Below, one piece after another: positions 35,211 to 44,818 of a DNA stretch of 64,000 bases. Under the pieces are notes generated by a model, which did not search any database, was not told the DNA's origin, and worked only from the letters and a program-made list of their open reading frames with translations. The position numbers were made by a program, and so were the translations under genes. Position 1 is the first letter of the stretch; each line of letters begins with the position of its first letter. Origin of the DNA: Thalassolituus sp. (GTDB taxonomy: Bacteria; Pseudomonadota; Gammaproteobacteria; Pseudomonadales; Oceanobacteraceae). Location: the NCBI GenBank assembly GCA_006212115.1, contig PDUK01000003.1:1-64000 (forward strand), read 5' to 3'.

Positions 35211-35226
35211 AACCTACTCCGCACGC

Positions 35227-36003
35227 TTACATGCTGATCAGCTTTTTCAGAAATTCAAACAAGGTATCCATATAGCGATGAAAACCCGATGCCATCTCAT
35301 CGATGTTCAGCCACATGATCAACAAACCTACGATCATGGTGACGGGAAAACCTAACGCAAAAATGTTCAGCTGGGGGGCGGCACGGGTCATTACACCAAA
35401 CGCGAGGTTAACAATCAGCAGAGCCGTCATCGCAGGTAGGGAAATCACCACTGCAGCGGCCAACATCCAGCCACTCCAATGCACCAGCAGACCGAATTGC
35501 TCGACGGAAAAACTCGCCAGCCCTATGGGGATAGAACGAAAACTGTCGACCAGAATCTCTATTAATACCAGATGTCCGTTCAGGGCCAGAAATACCAGAC
35601 TGACCATAAACAAAAACCACTGAGATATAACAACAACCGATGCCCCCTGGCTGGGATCAACCGTGGTAGCGATACCCAAGCCGGTTTGCATTGCAATTAG
35701 CTGACCTGCAATAACGAACACCTGCATCAGGAGCTCAACCACAAACCCCATCAACATGCCGATCAGCAATTGCTGCAGAATGATAATGACCGAAGCAAAA
35801 GAAAACGCTTCTACCGGCGCGATAGGTGGAAGCATAGGCACGACCACCAGCGTAATGGCGACCGCCAGCAACAAGCGAACCCGCATCGATACCATTCGGG
35901 TACCGATGAGTGGCATCACCATAAGCAGACCAGAAATACGTGCAAACGGGTAGACATAGCGACTGACCCAATGACCGACATCCAGCGCCTCGATCTCAAT
36001 CAT
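35227..36003 (-). CDS. fliR: Flagellar export apparatus protein FliR
   Basis: 258-residue integral membrane component of the export gate, with several hydrophobic segments and the family signature in LLLAVAITLVVVPMLPP and GLGIATTVDPSQGA. It starts three bases after fliQ. Order fliP-fliQ-fliR-flhB is the standard export core. Confidence 0.95.
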   Translation of the reverse strand: MIEIEALDVGHWVSRYVYPFARISGLLMVMPLIGTRMVSMRVRLLLAVAITLVVVPMLPPIAPVEAFSFASVIIILQQLLIGMLMGFVVELLMQVFVIAGQLIAMQTGLGIATTVDPSQGASVVVISQWFLFMVSLVFLALNGHLVLIEILVDSFRSIPIGLASFSVEQFGLLVHWSGWMLAAAVVISLPAMTALLIVNLAFGVMTRAAPQLNIFALGFPVTMIVGLLIMWLNIDEMASGFHRYMDTLFEFLKKLISM

Positions 36004-36006
36004 GAA

Positions 36007-36276
36007 TCACCCGATCAGAAACGGAATATTCATGTAGATTTCGCGCGTAAAATCCAATACCGCACTCACCGCCCACGGACCAAACATAATCATCGCTAAT
36101 AAGGTGACGACTAAACGCGGTAAAAAACTCAAGGTCTGTTCGTTGATCTGCGTAGCCGCCTGAAAGGTACTGACTACCAGACCAATAAGCAGACTGGGAA
36201 CGATAATAACGACCACAATCGCCAATACGATATAGAGTGCATTGGTAAAAATATCGCCGATGATCGCTTCTGACAT
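36007..36276 (-). CDS. fliQ: Flagellar export apparatus protein FliQ
   Basis: 89 residues with two membrane hairpins (ALYIVLAIVVVIIVPSLLIG and LPRLVVTLLAMIMFGPWAV), the typical FliQ size and layout. Forms the export-gate helix with FliP and FliR. It sits 13 bases after fliP. Confidence 0.94.
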   Translation of the reverse strand: MSEAIIGDIFTNALYIVLAIVVVIIVPSLLIGLVVSTFQAATQINEQTLSFLPRLVVTLLAMIMFGPWAVSAVLDFTREIYMNIPFLIG

Positions 36277-36289
36277 ATTTTCCGCTCCG

Positions 36290-37072
36290 CTAAACCGTAC
36301 CGAAACTGTTCGCGAGGGTTCCCATAATCAACGCCCAGCCATCGATCAATACGAACAGCATGATTTTGAATGGCAAGGAGATAATAATCGGGGACAGCAT
36401 CATCATACCCATGGCCATCAGAATACTGGCGACGACCAGATCAATGATCAAAAAGGGAATAAATATCAGAAAGCCGATCTGAAATGCTGTCTTCAGCTCG
36501 CTGGTGATAAACGCGGGTATCAATATATGAATTGGGGTTTCAGCCGGACCGGTAATGTCCGTACGACCACTGATTCGAACAAACAGATCGAGATCCGTTT
36601 CCCGTGTCTGAGCCAACATGAATTCATGCATCGGCACCGCTGCGCGCTCCAATGCTTCGAGCGGGGAGATTTCCTCCGATAAATACGGCTGAATCGCCTC
36701 AACGTTCACGACACGGAACACCGGCATCATGATAAATAAAGTCAGGAATAAAGACAGGCCAAGTAACACCTGATTCGATGGCGTTTGCTGAAGACCAATT
36801 GCCTGTCTCAGAATCGCTAAGACAACGATAATACGCGTAAACGACGTCATCATGATGAGTAATGACGGCAGTACCGTCAGTAGCGTCATCAAGACCAGAA
36901 TCTGAATCGTGACGGAGTATTGGCCACCGTTGTCGGTTGCGGTGTACACAACGGCAGGAATACCGGTATTTCCAGACGGCGTCAGAATACTTGGGTCCAC
37001 AACGGAACCCGGATCAGCACCCAGCGCCAACGAAGAAAAGACCATCAGAAAAGACAGTACAAGCGCCTTCAT
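36290..37072 (-). CDS. fliP: Flagellar export apparatus protein FliP
   Basis: 260-residue export-gate protein with a cleavable-type signal sequence ([20 protein letters not shown]), a periplasmic loop, and membrane segments containing the family motifs [23 protein letters not shown] and [16 protein letters not shown]-like sequences. Its ATG overlaps the fliO stop by four bases (ATGA), so translation is coupled. Confidence 0.95.
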   Translation of the reverse strand: MKALVLSFLMVFSSLALGADPGSVVDPSILTPSGNTGIPAVVYTATDNGGQYSVTIQILVLMTLLTVLPSLLIMMTSFTRIIVVLAILRQAIGLQQTPSNQVLLGLSLFLTLFIMMPVFRVVNVEAIQPYLSEEISPLEALERAAVPMHEFMLAQTRETDLDLFVRISGRTDITGPAETPIHILIPAFITSELKTAFQIGFLIFIPFLIIDLVVASILMAMGMMMLSPIIISLPFKIMLFVLIDGWALIMGTLANSFGTV

Positions 37073-37482
37073 TTACGTACCGCCTTACGGAGAATATCGG
37101 CAAAGTCTGCGGGCTTTTGCTCGACTTCAGGTAACGGCTGGTCAAGCGTCGCCAGTGTGTTAATTCCATTCGGCGTCACACCTATCACTAACTGTTGATC
37201 GCCAGCTTGAATAATCGCTACTTTTTCGCGTTGCCCGAGCGGAAGCACAGCCAGTGTTTTAAGGTGCTGACCCTGAGATGCAAACTGACCAACCCGGGTT
37301 TTATTGACCAACCATGCCAGGCCTAAAATCAGCCCTACAATGAGAAGCAAGAACAACACAACCTTGCCGCCACTGGCCATAGGCGAGGTCTGCATCAGGA
37401 CCGGAGCCTGCTCCTCAGCTCGCGCTAAGCTGCCGAGTGACAGGAGCAGGAAACTTTTAACGCAAGCGGTGTATACGTTCAC
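37069..37482 (-). CDS. fliO: Flagellar biosynthesis protein FliO
   Basis: 137 residues: an N-terminal hydrophobic leader ([13 protein letters not shown]), a second membrane segment ([19 protein letters not shown]) and a cytoplasmic domain rich in beta strands ([27 protein letters not shown]), as in FliO, which helps assemble FliP. The start at 37482 overlaps fliN by 26 bases. Low conservation is normal for this family. Confidence 0.9.
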   Translation of the reverse strand: MNVYTACVKSFLLLSLGSLARAEEQAPVLMQTSPMASGGKVVLFLLLIVGLILGLAWLVNKTRVGQFASQGQHLKTLAVLPLGQREKVAIIQAGDQQLVIGVTPNGINTLATLDQPLPEVEQKPADFADILRKAVRK

Positions 37483-37993
37483 TCTGGCTCACCACGTCAG
37501 TTAAACGAATACCAAACTTATCGTTCACCATTACTACTTCACCGTGTGCTATGAGTGTACCGTTTACCAGCACATCCAAAGGCTCACCAGCAAGACGATC
37601 CAGTTCTACCACGGAACCTTGATTCAACTGCAGCAAGTTACGGATCGGGATTTTCGTTGCACCGACTTCCATCGAAATCCGCACAGGAATATCCAGGATA
37701 ACTTCCAGCTCAGGGTTGTCTCCGCCAACCGGCTGACCCTCGTCCTGAAGCTCGTCGAGCTCCACCTGTTTAATCGGATCATCGGCGGCATCATCTCCAG
37801 CGCCTTCCTCTTCGCCGGCCTCTTCCATCGCTGCAGCCCACTCGTCAGCTAATGCCTGGTCGTCTTCCCCGTCCCCTGCATCGCCATCAGCTTCGGCACT
37901 CGCTTCTTCAATCCCGCCAGCAACTTCGTCAGCAAGTTTTTGTGGGTCCAACTCTTCTTCGGGTGACTGATCCTGATCTTTATCGTCACTCAT
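37457..37993 (-). CDS. fliN: Flagellar motor switch protein FliN with acidic N-terminal extension
   Basis: 178 residues. The C-terminal SpoA domain (about 95-175; LDIPVRISMEVGATKIPIRN, VDLDRL-type VVELDRLAGEPLDVLVNG) forms the switch ring. The first 90 residues are a Glu/Asp/Ala-rich, probably disordered extension, longer than in E. coli FliN but common in pseudomonads. It precedes fliO and follows fliM by 12 bases. Confidence 0.94.
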   Translation of the reverse strand: MSDDKDQDQSPEEELDPQKLADEVAGGIEEASAEADGDAGDGEDDQALADEWAAAMEEAGEEEGAGDDAADDPIKQVELDELQDEGQPVGGDNPELEVILDIPVRISMEVGATKIPIRNLLQLNQGSVVELDRLAGEPLDVLVNGTLIAHGEVVMVNDKFGIRLTDVVSQSERIHRLR

Positions 37994-38005
37994 AACCTGC
38001 TCCTG

Positions 38006-38974
38006 TCAGCGTTTTCTGTGTTTAATCTGGTCTTTAATTTTTACTGCCAGATTGTCATTAGAAATGCCCATTTTCCCTGTAAAAATCGGAATACCGTTGG
38101 CTTCGAGGGTAAAATGCTCGGGCATTTCTATTGGAATAACATCACCGGTTTTTAACGCTGCCACTTCGCGCAGCGATATATCGCGTTGAACCAAAGTACC
38201 GTGTATCTCAACCGGCGCATCGAGAATGTCTTCGCGCATTGATTGCTGCCAGCGCTCATCAACATCGTCGACATCACTCTGGAAACCGGCATCCAGCACC
38301 TCTCTCATGGGTTCGATCATGGAATAAGGAATTGTCAGGTGCAGGTCACCGCCACCGCCGTCCAGCTCAATATGGAAGGTACTGACTACCACCACTTCAC
38401 TGGGGCTAACGATATTCGCCATCGCCGGATTCACTTCTGAACCCACGTATTCGAATTCGACAGGAATCACCGGCGACCAGGCTTCCATCATGTCATTGAA
38501 CACCTGCGTCAGAATGAGCTGCACTACCCTGACTTCGGTCGGCGTAAATTCACGGCCTTCGATTTTCGCGTGCCGGCCGTCACCACCAAAAAAGTTGTCT
38601 ACTAATTTAAAGACCAGCTTAGCGTCCAGAATAAACAGGGCTGTTCCACGCAGCGGGCGCATTTTCACAAGGTTGAGACTGGTCGGTACATACAAGGTAT
38701 GTATGTACTCACCAAACTTCATGATCTGCACTCCGCCAGACGCAACATCGGCACTGCGTCGCAGGAAGTTAAACATGCTGATGCGGGTGTATCGTGCAAA
38801 GCGCTCGTTGATCATTTCCAGCGTTGGCATCCGACCGCGAACAATGCGGTCGTTACTGGTCAGGTCGTACGATTTAATGCCAGCAGCATCGACCTCTTCT
38901 TCAGGGCCGATGTCACCGTCATCTACGCCATGCAATAAGGCATCAATTTCATCTTGCGACAGTAAATCCTGCAC
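38006..38974 (-). CDS. fliM: Flagellar motor switch protein FliM
   Basis: 322-residue switch protein. The CheY-P-binding peptide LSQDEIDALL lies at residues 4-14 of the N-terminus. The middle domain contains LVDNFFGGDGRHAK-like sequence and the C-terminal SpoA domain includes LKTGDVIPIEMPEH. Start follows fliL by eight bases. Confidence 0.95.
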   Translation of the reverse strand: MQDLLSQDEIDALLHGVDDGDIGPEEEVDAAGIKSYDLTSNDRIVRGRMPTLEMINERFARYTRISMFNFLRRSADVASGGVQIMKFGEYIHTLYVPTSLNLVKMRPLRGTALFILDAKLVFKLVDNFFGGDGRHAKIEGREFTPTEVRVVQLILTQVFNDMMEAWSPVIPVEFEYVGSEVNPAMANIVSPSEVVVVSTFHIELDGGGGDLHLTIPYSMIEPMREVLDAGFQSDVDDVDERWQQSMREDILDAPVEIHGTLVQRDISLREVAALKTGDVIPIEMPEHFTLEANGIPIFTGKMGISNDNLAVKIKDQIKHRKR

Positions 38975-38982
38975 ACTATTTC

Positions 38983-39513
38983 CTACTGCATTACAAAATT
39001 GGTAAACAGCACAGCTTCAACTCCTTCGGAGCCTGCTTCCCGTTTCATCATATCTGTCAGGGCTGCCTTCAATGCGCCCTGAAGTGCCACTCGACCCTCG
39101 GCCGTCCGTAATGTAGCGAACTCCTGACGGCTGACGATATTAATCACTTCATTGCGTACCATCGGCTCATGCAGCTCAAGGGCATCAACGATGGATTGCT
39201 GACGCGTCATAATTTCGATACTTGCCTGTACGAAGCGCTGACGCGTTCCAACCTGAAAACTGATGACAAACTCAGGCTTCAGTTTTACGTATACGGCTGG
39301 AATAACCGGTTCCTCGACGACTTCTTCAACCACCTCTTCTTCGGCCGCCTCTTCTTCCTCTCCACCCAGCAGGAAGAAGGCCGCAGCGCCGCCACCGGCC
39401 AACAGGACTACAAGGACAATACCGATAATAATGATGAGCTTTTTCTTGCCACCACCGGTCTGCTCTTCTTCGCCTTCCTGTCCCTCTAGCTTGAGGTCTT
39501 GTTCTTTCGCCAT
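38983..39513 (-). CDS. fliL: Flagellar basal body protein FliL
   Basis: Inner-membrane protein that stabilises the stators. The 176-residue protein has a short charged N-terminus, one membrane segment (LIIIIGIVLVVLLAGGGAAAFF), an acidic linker (GGEEEEAAEEEVVEE) and a periplasmic FliL domain ending TNFVMQ. First gene of fliLMNOPQR-flhB behind a near-perfect sigma-54 site. Confidence 0.95.
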   Translation of the reverse strand: MAKEQDLKLEGQEGEEEQTGGGKKKLIIIIGIVLVVLLAGGGAAAFFLLGGEEEEAAEEEVVEEVVEEPVIPAVYVKLKPEFVISFQVGTRQRFVQASIEIMTRQQSIVDALELHEPMVRNEVINIVSRQEFATLRTAEGRVALQGALKAALTDMMKREAGSEGVEAVLFTNFVMQ

Positions 39514-39542
39514 GGGATGTTTCTCCTGTATGAAGTCAATTT

Positions 39543-39558
39543 TGCAAAGCTTGTGCCA
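39543..39558 (-). promoter_or_regulatory. Sigma-54 promoter of fliL operon
   Basis: Minus strand TGGCACAAGCTTTGCA matches the -24/-12 consensus (TGGCACG-N4-TTGCW) at all but one position. Transcription should start near 39531, about 18-20 bases before the fliL ATG. Confidence 0.85.
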
Positions 39559-39763
39559 CGTTATTTCGCCAAAATAATGACACCCAATAACATGCAGTTG
39601 ATTTCAGTGTAGAAGGGATTCCGTCATCTTGACCGACGGAAAATGGGAAGGCGCAGTTATTAGTTGGTGGTAGGTTTTTTGATGTGGCAGCCCAGAAGAG
39701 CAAAAGAAAGAAGCGCTAAGGAAAGAAGCCCAGAAGAAAAACGCCACGCACACTAGAAAGTGA

Positions 39764-39788
39764 AACCCTGCCTGTACTTGGCAGGGTT
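39764..39788 (-). terminator. Terminator after fliK
   Basis: Perfect 9-base stem AACCCTGCC/GGCAGGGTT with a 7-base loop, 36 bases after the fliK stop. Minus-strand sequence after the hairpin is TCACTTTCT, moderately U-rich. It separates fliK from the fliL operon. Confidence 0.65.
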
Positions 39789-39823
39789 GTTGACTGGGCT
39801 GCTGACCGACATACTCTCGTCTC

Positions 39824-41227
39824 TCAGGCAAAGGTATCCAGTAAGGCATCAGGCGCTGGCGTATGCGCTTTGTTAACGCCCACCAGTTCGTCGGTCTCAG
39901 CTGATTCGCCGCTGGCGAGTCCCTGACCTGACCCGTCTCCCGATTCTGAACCGGAATCAGACTTACCCTGCCCGGAATCTGCCGATACCGAGAACTCGCT
40001 TAATTCAATGCCCTCTGCAGCCAAAGCGTCTCGTAAACGCTGTGCGCCGGAATCCAGCACATCTTTCACCTGATGGCTTTGCGCGCTTACCTGCACGGTG
40101 GCCTGATCCTGCTGAATCTGCATTTTGATTTCCAGACTACCAAGCTCAGGCGGATCTAATTGAATCCTTGCCTGCTGAACATCGTTGGCAACCATCGTCA
40201 TTAAGCGGGCACCCAGAGCTGGGGTCCACTCGCGCTTATCCTGACCAAACTCCAGGCGTTCGCGTGACTGTCGCTGCAACGTTTGCTCGAAGTTTTCCTC
40301 GAAAGAGAACTCTTCTGAGGCCTCCTCTGGCATCAGACCATCAGCTCCCGCGTCTGACAGAGCAGCCGAGGACAATGTGGTTGTCGCAGCGGCGGTCGTA
40401 GCTGCACTTGCTTGAGGTTGAACCATAGAACTGAGGCCTTTAGCCGTCTCGCGCCCCATTTCCATCAATCCCGATCGGTCTGAATCCGCATCGGTTGCAG
40501 TGACGGGTCTGAAGGTCTCACTGCCTTCCTCTATCTCGGCCAATGATTCATCCATGCTTGCAGCTGCAGTGCTACTCAAATCCCTTTCGGAGTTCACCTG
40601 CCGCGACTGTGTCTGTTTCAATGAGCTCGCAACGGGCTGTGCATTAGAAGCACGACCTGAAACAGTGGCCGCTGACACAGACGCCGAAGTGACTGGACCG
40701 GTGTTTCCGGACTGCCCCGCTGCAACCGCAGCTCCTGTTACTGCTTGTTGCTCACCTTCTGGCAATACAAGGGTACTCTCATCGTCTAACAAGTCTGCGT
40801 CTGACGCTGAACGCTGGCTCTGTGTTTCGTTCTGATCGACATATCTGACTGAAATATCACTACCAGTCTTGATCTGAACCATCAGGTTATCTGCCATCCC
40901 ACTGTCTGTCGTGGCGTCCTCTTTATCGTTCGTCGCGGCAATATTAATGGCAGAAGCCGCCTCATCAGTCAGCCCAGCTAAAGCGCTGTCCGATGTTGAT
41001 ACAAGTGGCAACGTCAGCGGCAAATCCTCGCCTTCTGTCATTGCCGCTAATGCAGACTGTTTGCCATCCAAAGGAACCGCAGCTAACTGCATACCACTGA
41101 GCAAATCAGAAAAGTCAGTCAGGCCAGAAGCCCCGTCCTGACTGACTTCCAGGGAGTTAAAGTCAATGCTACCACCGAGCGACATCATCAATGACGCGAG
41201 TGGACTGTTAGGTAGAGAAGGGTTCAT
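39824..41227 (-). CDS. fliK: Flagellar hook-length control protein FliK
   Basis: 467-residue secreted ruler and substrate-switch protein. The N-terminal two-thirds are low complexity and poorly conserved, as usual. The C-terminal domain (about 320-430) has the conserved VQQARIQLDPPELGSLEIKM and a Gln/Ser-rich tail. It has its own sigma-54 promoter upstream and a terminator downstream, so it is expressed independently of hptB and fliL. Confidence 0.92.
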   Translation of the reverse strand: MNPSLPNSPLASLMMSLGGSIDFNSLEVSQDGASGLTDFSDLLSGMQLAAVPLDGKQSALAAMTEGEDLPLTLPLVSTSDSALAGLTDEAASAINIAATNDKEDATTDSGMADNLMVQIKTGSDISVRYVDQNETQSQRSASDADLLDDESTLVLPEGEQQAVTGAAVAAGQSGNTGPVTSASVSAATVSGRASNAQPVASSLKQTQSRQVNSERDLSSTAAASMDESLAEIEEGSETFRPVTATDADSDRSGLMEMGRETAKGLSSMVQPQASAATTAAATTTLSSAALSDAGADGLMPEEASEEFSFEENFEQTLQRQSRERLEFGQDKREWTPALGARLMTMVANDVQQARIQLDPPELGSLEIKMQIQQDQATVQVSAQSHQVKDVLDSGAQRLRDALAAEGIELSEFSVSADSGQGKSDSGSESGDGSGQGLASGESAETDELVGVNKAHTPAPDALLDTFA

Positions 41228-41261
41228 CCCGGTCTCCTGTTATCTGGGTTACCGGGTGTAT

Positions 41262-41277
41262 CGCAAAAGGCGGGCCA
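41262..41277 (-). promoter_or_regulatory. Sigma-54 promoter of fliK
   Basis: Minus strand TGGCCCGCCTTTTGCG has GG and GC 10 bases apart and two changes from consensus. Transcription would start near 41250, about 23 bases before the fliK ATG. Confidence 0.7.
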
Positions 41278-41354
41278 GAATGCTCTGGAACAGGGTGAGT
41301 AGTTGGTTGAAACTCGATTAAGAGTCAGTAGGCTGCCAATACAGAGATGGGCGC

Positions 41355-41690
41355 TTATGCTGAAGTGATATACGACTCAAGAGACTGGCGAACCTGCAGG
41401 TAATCTGACTCGAGTGCATCGACCGCAGTCGCCAATTGATCGACTTTTCCGTCGATAGCCATTTGTTCCACGCGGTGAGCATGCTCTGCGAGATCGGCGG
41501 CGCAAACATTACTGCTCGCACCCTTAAGGCTGTGCACCAGTAGTCTGACACCTTCTGCGTCATTTTCGCGAAGCGCTTCCCGCATTGCAGGAAAACGCTG
41601 ATCACTGTCACGAATATACAACTCAATCAGGGGAGAAAATTCATCCTCCATAATCTCCCGCAGTGTCGCTAACGCATCGATATCAAGCAT
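41355..41690 (-). CDS. hptB: Histidine phosphotransfer protein HptB-like
   Basis: 111-residue Hpt domain with phospho-histidine in VHSLKGASSNV (residue 52 region). In P. aeruginosa HptB receives phosphate from several sensor kinases and passes it to the receiver of HsbR, encoded next to it. It overlaps hsbR by eight bases. The kinases feeding it are not in the window. Confidence 0.88.
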   Translation of the reverse strand: MLDIDALATLREIMEDEFSPLIELYIRDSDQRFPAMREALRENDAEGVRLLVHSLKGASSNVCAADLAEHAHRVEQMAIDGKVDQLATAVDALESDYLQVRQSLESYITSA

Positions 41691-43392
41691 CCGCCTGCTC
41701 CATTGGCCAAGGAATTGTCACCACAACTTCATTGCCCTTTCCGCGATACTCAATCGTGTCGCAGATGGTGCGAAGCAGAGGAATCCCCCGACCGGAATAG
41801 TCATTCTGATTTGCATCGGACGTAGGAGCAGCAGCGTAATCAAATCCCTCACCGCTGTCGCTCACCGTCAGGGTAAGCACGCCTGAATCGCCGTCCCCTG
41901 TGTGATCCATACGGAAGCGCACAAACCCTTCAGTCAGTGCAGCAACCCGTGCTTCGCGTTGTTGATAGTACGCCATAAACCCGTCGGGTGACTGTTTAAG
42001 TGATGAACTCAATCCCAATACGCCATGTTCGAAGGCATTAGAGAACAACTCTGCGACAACCGTGTACAACTGCCCACCAATTGCTCGGAGGCCCGGAACT
42101 TCCATCATGATATGGTTCATCAGAGGAACGGGGTTAAAGTTCTGCAGTGTAGAGGCTTCCAGACAATAGTCCATGCTCCAATCCCGCGGCCCGACAGTGT
42201 TACCTGTTTTGGTTACCGCACCGGATTCTTCACGTTCCAGCATGTCAGTCATGATGACTTCAATCAGCGTCGTATCATCGTCCTGTTCTGTCCCGTCAAC
42301 GAACTCATCGACTGCTCGTTGAATATCATCAAAGACATGATTCGCGTGGGCCGAATCCCGGACAACGTTGAGCAGGCGCTCCTGACCAAACATATCACCG
42401 AAATCGTTACGCGCCTCGATAATCCCGTCCGACCACAAGAACAAGCGATCCCCCATGGCCATCGAAAACTCGGTCATCTGATCATTAAATTTATCAGCGG
42501 ACATCACACCCAAAGGCAGATGCCGGGAGGACAATGTCTCAATCATCTGGCCGTCTTTGCGCAGCAGATAACAATCCGGTACCCCACCCATCCAGACACT
42601 GGCTGCTTGTCTGTCCGGCGCCATGTCCACTGCCGCAGCACAGCAAAAGAAACCGACGGGTAAGACACTCTTTAGCTTCTGATTCACTTCGCGCAGAACT
42701 TCACGCAAACCGAATCCTTTTGCCGTCATACCGTAAAAGATATCAGCCATTGGCATCGCACCAATGGCCGCAGGTAAGCCATGCCCGGTGAAATCACCGA
42801 GCAAGACGTGCATGCCACCGCCGGGCTTTCGCGCCGCCAGTAACACATCCCCATTAAAAACGGCCAGCGGCGACAATTCGTAACGAATGTTCGAGGCATC
42901 AAGACAACCCGCATGTGCAACGTTGTCGTACACCGCTTTCGCAACCCGCTGCTCTTGCAGCATATGCTTATTGACCCGCGCGATTTCATCACGCTGATGG
43001 AGCAGAGTTCGATGCATTTCAGACATACGATGATAGGAATCAATCTTCGCCTGTAACACGATATGGTTGTACGGCTTGGTCAGAAAATCATCGCCGCCGG
43101 AGTCCAGGCAATCAGCGAGGCTCTGAGCGTCGGAAAGAGAGGTGAGGAAAATAACTGGAATAAAGTCTTCGTCGGCGATCTTCTTGATCTGACGGGTCGC
43201 TTCCTTTCCGTTAAGGCCAGGCATCATGACGTCCATCAGGACAATGTCGGGCCGGTGCTCTTTAAATAAATCAACGGCTTCGAATCCATTCGTAGCCTCA
43301 ATAACATCATTTCCTTGATTGCGAACGACGCGGGATAACACCTTTCGGTCAACGCTGTTATCGTCCGCAATCAGGACCTTATAAACGGCCAT
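41683..43392 (-). CDS. hsbR: HsbR-like response regulator with PP2C phosphatase and anti-sigma kinase domains
   Basis: 569 residues in three parts: an N-terminal receiver with the phospho-Asp in DIVLMDVMMPGLNG; a SpoIIE/PP2C phosphatase (about 190-375; LLGDFTGHGLPAAIGAMP and LFLWSDGIIEARN); and a C-terminal SpoIIAB/RsbW-like kinase domain (430-565; ELFSNAFEHGVLG, DSGEGFDYAAA, GRGIPLLRTICD). In P. aeruginosa HsbR controls HsbA by opposing kinase and phosphatase activities set by HptB. It starts nine bases after hsbA and overlaps hptB. Confidence 0.9.
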   Translation of the reverse strand: MAVYKVLIADDNSVDRKVLSRVVRNQGNDVIEATNGFEAVDLFKEHRPDIVLMDVMMPGLNGKEATRQIKKIADEDFIPVIFLTSLSDAQSLADCLDSGGDDFLTKPYNHIVLQAKIDSYHRMSEMHRTLLHQRDEIARVNKHMLQEQRVAKAVYDNVAHAGCLDASNIRYELSPLAVFNGDVLLAARKPGGGMHVLLGDFTGHGLPAAIGAMPMADIFYGMTAKGFGLREVLREVNQKLKSVLPVGFFCCAAAVDMAPDRQAASVWMGGVPDCYLLRKDGQMIETLSSRHLPLGVMSADKFNDQMTEFSMAMGDRLFLWSDGIIEARNDFGDMFGQERLLNVVRDSAHANHVFDDIQRAVDEFVDGTEQDDDTTLIEVIMTDMLEREESGAVTKTGNTVGPRDWSMDYCLEASTLQNFNPVPLMNHIMMEVPGLRAIGGQLYTVVAELFSNAFEHGVLGLSSSLKQSPDGFMAYYQQREARVAALTEGFVRFRMDHTGDGDSGVLTLTVSDSGEGFDYAAAPTSDANQNDYSGRGIPLLRTICDTIEYRGKGNEVVVTIPWPMEQADA

Positions 43393-43401
43393 GACTACCC
43401 G

Positions 43402-43704
43402 TTACTGAATAGTGAAAAGTTGCTCGAAATTAGAAATGGCGAGGATCTTACGTACATCGTCATTACAATTCAGAATAGAAATTTGAGAGTGATCGCCGCC
43501 TGCATGGTCACGTAACAGCAGCAACATGCCCAACGCTGAACTGTCGAGGTAAGTCGCCCCGCCTAAATCGACAACGTATTTGCGTACTTCTGCTGCTTTC
43601 TCATAAGCATCACGGAATTCCTGATGCGCGCTGAAATCAAAACGTCCATCGACCTGAATCACCAATTCCTGACCATTGCCAGCCAAAGATGCACGTACAG
43701 ACAT
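43402..43704 (-). CDS. hsbA: HsbA-like anti-sigma factor antagonist (STAS)
   Basis: 100-residue STAS domain from ATG 43704 (MSVRASLAGN). The phosphorylation motif YLDSSALGM holds Ser55/Ser56. In P. aeruginosa HsbA binds FlgM when unphosphorylated, or a diguanylate cyclase when phosphorylated, linking HptB signalling to swarming and biofilm. Here it follows cheB of the second che cluster and precedes hsbR in the same direction. Confidence 0.88.
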   Translation of the reverse strand: MSVRASLAGNGQELVIQVDGRFDFSAHQEFRDAYEKAAEVRKYVVDLGGATYLDSSALGMLLLLRDHAGGDHSQISILNCNDDVRKILAISNFEQLFTIQ

Positions 43705-43760
43705 GCCACTATCTCCCAAAAAAATTACGTATTATAGGTTTAGCACAAATGCCTGATTAG

Positions 43761-44807
43761 TCATGGTAAACGCGCTTTTTTTATTATCTCTGCAGCAATT
43801 GCAGGCAATGGCACCAACTCATCGACCGCACCCAACTCATAAGCGGACTTAGGCATTCCCCAAACCACCGAGGTAGCTTCGTTCTGAGCCATGGTAAGTG
43901 CACCGGCATCATGTAAACGCTTCATGGCAATTGCACCGTCTGCCCCCATTCCTGTTAGCATCACGGCCACTAATCGTTTACCGCCTGCTACCTGCAACAA
44001 GGAGTCAAACATAGCCTCGACAGAAGGCTTGTGTAGGTTCTGTTTCGGACCATCGTCAATAATGGTGAATAGCTGATCTCCCTTACGTCGAAAACGTAGG
44101 TGCCTCCCTCCCTGAGCAATGATGACGCGGCCGGTTTTCACTTCCAGGTCATCACGGGCCTCCATCACTTCCATTGGATAACGGCCATCAAGGCGTTTTG
44201 CCAGTGAAGCACTGAATACTTCAGGGATGTGCTGGCTGATCACGATGGGTGGGCAGTTAACCGGTAGCGTCGACAGAATTTCCGCAATCGCCTCGGTACC
44301 ACCGGTCGAGGAACCGACGGCAATGATCCGTCGGTAGTTTTCATTCGGCTCACGCGTAACAACCCGCGAAGACTTACGCGCACGCTGAGTTTCAACGGCA
44401 GCCACACGGGCCTTAGAGGCAACACGAACCTTGTCACAAAGGGCGTGTGCAAACTCGGTAAAATCCTCGGGAGACTGCGCTTTAGGCTTACAGATGTAAT
44501 CGACTGCACCCATCTCTAACGCTTCAAGTGTTTCAGGCGCACCCTTCTCAGTCAGAGTCGATACCATCACCACAGGCATCGGGCGTAACCGCATAAGATT
44601 ACTTAAAAACTGTAGGCCATCCATACGCGGCATTTCGACATCCAGAGTAATCACATCCGGATTCAGCTGCTTAATTTTATCTCGTGCGATTAAGGGATCG
44701 CTCGCAACCCCTACCACCTCGATATCGTCCGTACGATCAAATACCTCACGCAACATCTTGCGAATCAAGGCAGAGTCGTCAATGATCAGAGTTCTTATTT
44801 TACTCAT
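43761..44807 (-). CDS. cheB: Chemotaxis methylesterase CheB (second, F7-type system)
   Basis: 348-residue receiver-plus-methylesterase. Phospho-Asp in DVITLDVEMPRMDG; catalytic GSSTGGTEAI, VISQHIPEVF and VMLTGMGADGA. It differs clearly from the first CheB. It follows cheD by 11 bases, and its partner receptor with a C-terminal pentapeptide is in the same operon. Confidence 0.94.
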   Translation of the reverse strand: MSKIRTLIIDDSALIRKMLREVFDRTDDIEVVGVASDPLIARDKIKQLNPDVITLDVEMPRMDGLQFLSNLMRLRPMPVVMVSTLTEKGAPETLEALEMGAVDYICKPKAQSPEDFTEFAHALCDKVRVASKARVAAVETQRARKSSRVVTREPNENYRRIIAVGSSTGGTEAIAEILSTLPVNCPPIVISQHIPEVFSASLAKRLDGRYPMEVMEARDDLEVKTGRVIIAQGGRHLRFRRKGDQLFTIIDDGPKQNLHKPSVEAMFDSLLQVAGGKRLVAVMLTGMGADGAIAMKRLHDAGALTMAQNEATSVVWGMPKSAYELGAVDELVPLPAIAAEIIKKARLP

Positions 44808-44818
44808 TACATGTCGCC

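Larger units (their letters stand above)
39514..39823. other. Gap between fliK and fliL
   Basis: About 310 bases with no convincing gene. It holds the sigma-54 promoter of fliL next to that gene and the fliK terminator on the other side. An inverted repeat TTCCGTC/GACGGAA (39619-39641) and a purine-rich stretch lie between. A minus-strand 81-codon frame overlapping fliK is low complexity and rejected. Confidence 0.6.

Noticed and set aside
39604-39849. 81-codon minus-strand frame overlapping the fliK end
   Set aside because: Runs through the fliK terminator and a purine-rich stretch, low complexity, and lacks a good start signal.
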